Origin: Mycoplasmopsis agassizii
GTDB lineage: Bacteria; Bacillota_I; Bacilli_A; Mycoplasmatales; Metamycoplasmataceae
Reading direction: 5' to 3'
NCBI RefSeq assembly: GCF_002276225.1
Contig: NZ_NQNY01000016.1
Span: 1 to 40,198, forward strand
Length of the DNA stretch: 40,198 bases
The notes beneath the pieces were generated by a model. It saw nothing but the letters and a program-made list of their open reading frames with translations. It did no database searches and had not been told where the DNA came from. Position 1 is the stretch's first letter, and each line of letters begins with the position of its first letter. The position numbers were made by a program, and so were the translations under genes. This document shows, in pieces, positions 39,755-40,198 of the stretch.

Positions 39755-39788
39755 AATTTCTCTTGTTTTTACAGGAGAAATTTTTATA
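39755..39788 (+). terminator. terminator of the membrane protein gene
   Basis: AATTTCTC (39755-39762) and GAGAAATT (39775-39782) pair perfectly, followed by a short T-run. Confidence 0.7.
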
Positions 39789-40159
39789 CGACTAATTTTG
39801 TTTCAAAATTCTTATTTTTTTAAAAAGTTTTTTGTTAAAAGTGAATATATTTTGGTCTGCAAAGAAAATTTTATAATAAATTTTAATAAACCATTTAAAA
39901 TGATAGACTATTTTTAATATATGGAAAATACTGGAATTTTTTCACAAATAGTGTTTTTAACAATAATTTTCAAATAATAAATTTATAGATATGTTATATT
40001 ATTTCTGCAAATTGAATACCTAAAAGCAATAACTACAAATATATTGTAATAAACCTTCAATTAGAGAGTTTATTTTTTTAAAACCTTCATTTTAAGGAAA
40101 TTTTAGTGCTTTTTAAAGGAGAAATTCTTCATAAATTATTATAGGTTAAAGAAAAGAAT

Positions 40160-40186
40160 GTCTTTAGAATTTCTAGAGACTTTTTT
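40160..40186 (+). terminator. terminator-like hairpin near the window end
   Basis: GTCTTTAGA (40160-40168) pairs with TCTAGAGAC (40172-40180), one G-T pair, followed by six T. No gene that it would end is visible. Confidence 0.6.
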
Positions 40187-40198
40187 ATCTTCGAAAAT

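Larger units (their letters stand above)
39732..40198 (+). other. non-coding right end of the window
   Basis: No coding frame that I can support. After the terminator at 39755 there is a possible -10 (TATATT near 39991) and two further terminator-like hairpins: AATAAAC/GTTTATT with T-run (40048-40078) and GTCTTTAGA/TCTAGAGAC with six T (40160-40186). A small RNA between 40000 and 40186 is possible but not shown. Confidence 0.45.

Noticed and set aside
1-40198. CRISPR array or transposase
   Set aside because: I found no regularly spaced repeats with unique spacers, no cas genes and no transposase frame. The repeats present are paralogous genes, one 15-bp tandem repeat and terminators.

Overview
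The window reads as a chromosomal segment of a mycoplasma. It is very AT-rich, and UGA codes for tryptophan throughout: it supplies the conserved Trp of the KWY motif in ribosomal protein L13, the Trp of the FtsZ C-terminal peptide, and nearly all Trp codons of the surface lipoproteins. All reading frames below use genetic code 4. The gene families present (DUF2779/UU173-like protein, MAGa7180-like nuclease, division cluster mraZ-rsmH-X-ftsZ, surface subtilisins) fit the hominis/synoviae branch (Mycoplasmopsis). I cannot name the species.

Layout. 1-7463 and 12743-23226 hold two clusters of one expanded surface system: three large S8 (subtilisin-like) proteases (P1, P2, P3) and nine lipoproteins (L1-L9) of one aromatic-motif family, almost all on the minus strand. 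A tenth member (L10) lies alone at 29321-30231. Between the clusters are rpsO, a RibF-like flavin nucleotide gene and a HAD phosphatase (minus), then a divergent pair of putative nucleases (plus). From 23379 to 27809 (minus) are an OsmC/Ohr protein and the division cluster ftsZ, an FtsA-position gene, rsmH and mraZ. Divergent from these are rplM-rpsI-tRNA-Ile (plus). After L10 come an alcohol dehydrogenase, a 966-residue SGNH/GDSL lipoprotein, an operon of a Cys-less PTS EIIB-like protein with an SF1 helicase, and a small membrane protein (all plus).

The most interesting system is the protease-lipoprotein (P-L) module. In all three pairs (P1-L3, P2-L5, P3-L8) the last 29 bp of the protease gene are also the first 29 bp of the lipoprotein gene, read in another frame. 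The same junction survives as a relic in front of solo lipoproteins: L7 and L4 keep the 29-bp tail with its stop, and L2 and L1 keep decayed versions. The unit that duplicated was therefore promoter-protease-lipoprotein-terminator, and proteases were later deleted. At least seven such units can be counted. All three proteases have Glu where subtilisins have the catalytic Asp. Several copies are broken: P3 has a stop between propeptide and catalytic domain, L2 a frameshift, L4 a stop in its signal peptide, L7 three frameshifts, and L10 a frameshift plus a stop. Paired surface protease plus lipoprotein modules recall the known mycoplasma MIB-MIP immunoglobulin-cleaving system in organisation, but I see no sign that these proteins belong to those families; the function here is inference only.

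Regulatory structure worth noting includes leaderless starts on three plus-strand genes, a 28-bp palindrome over the mraZ promoter, and a structured leader before rplM.
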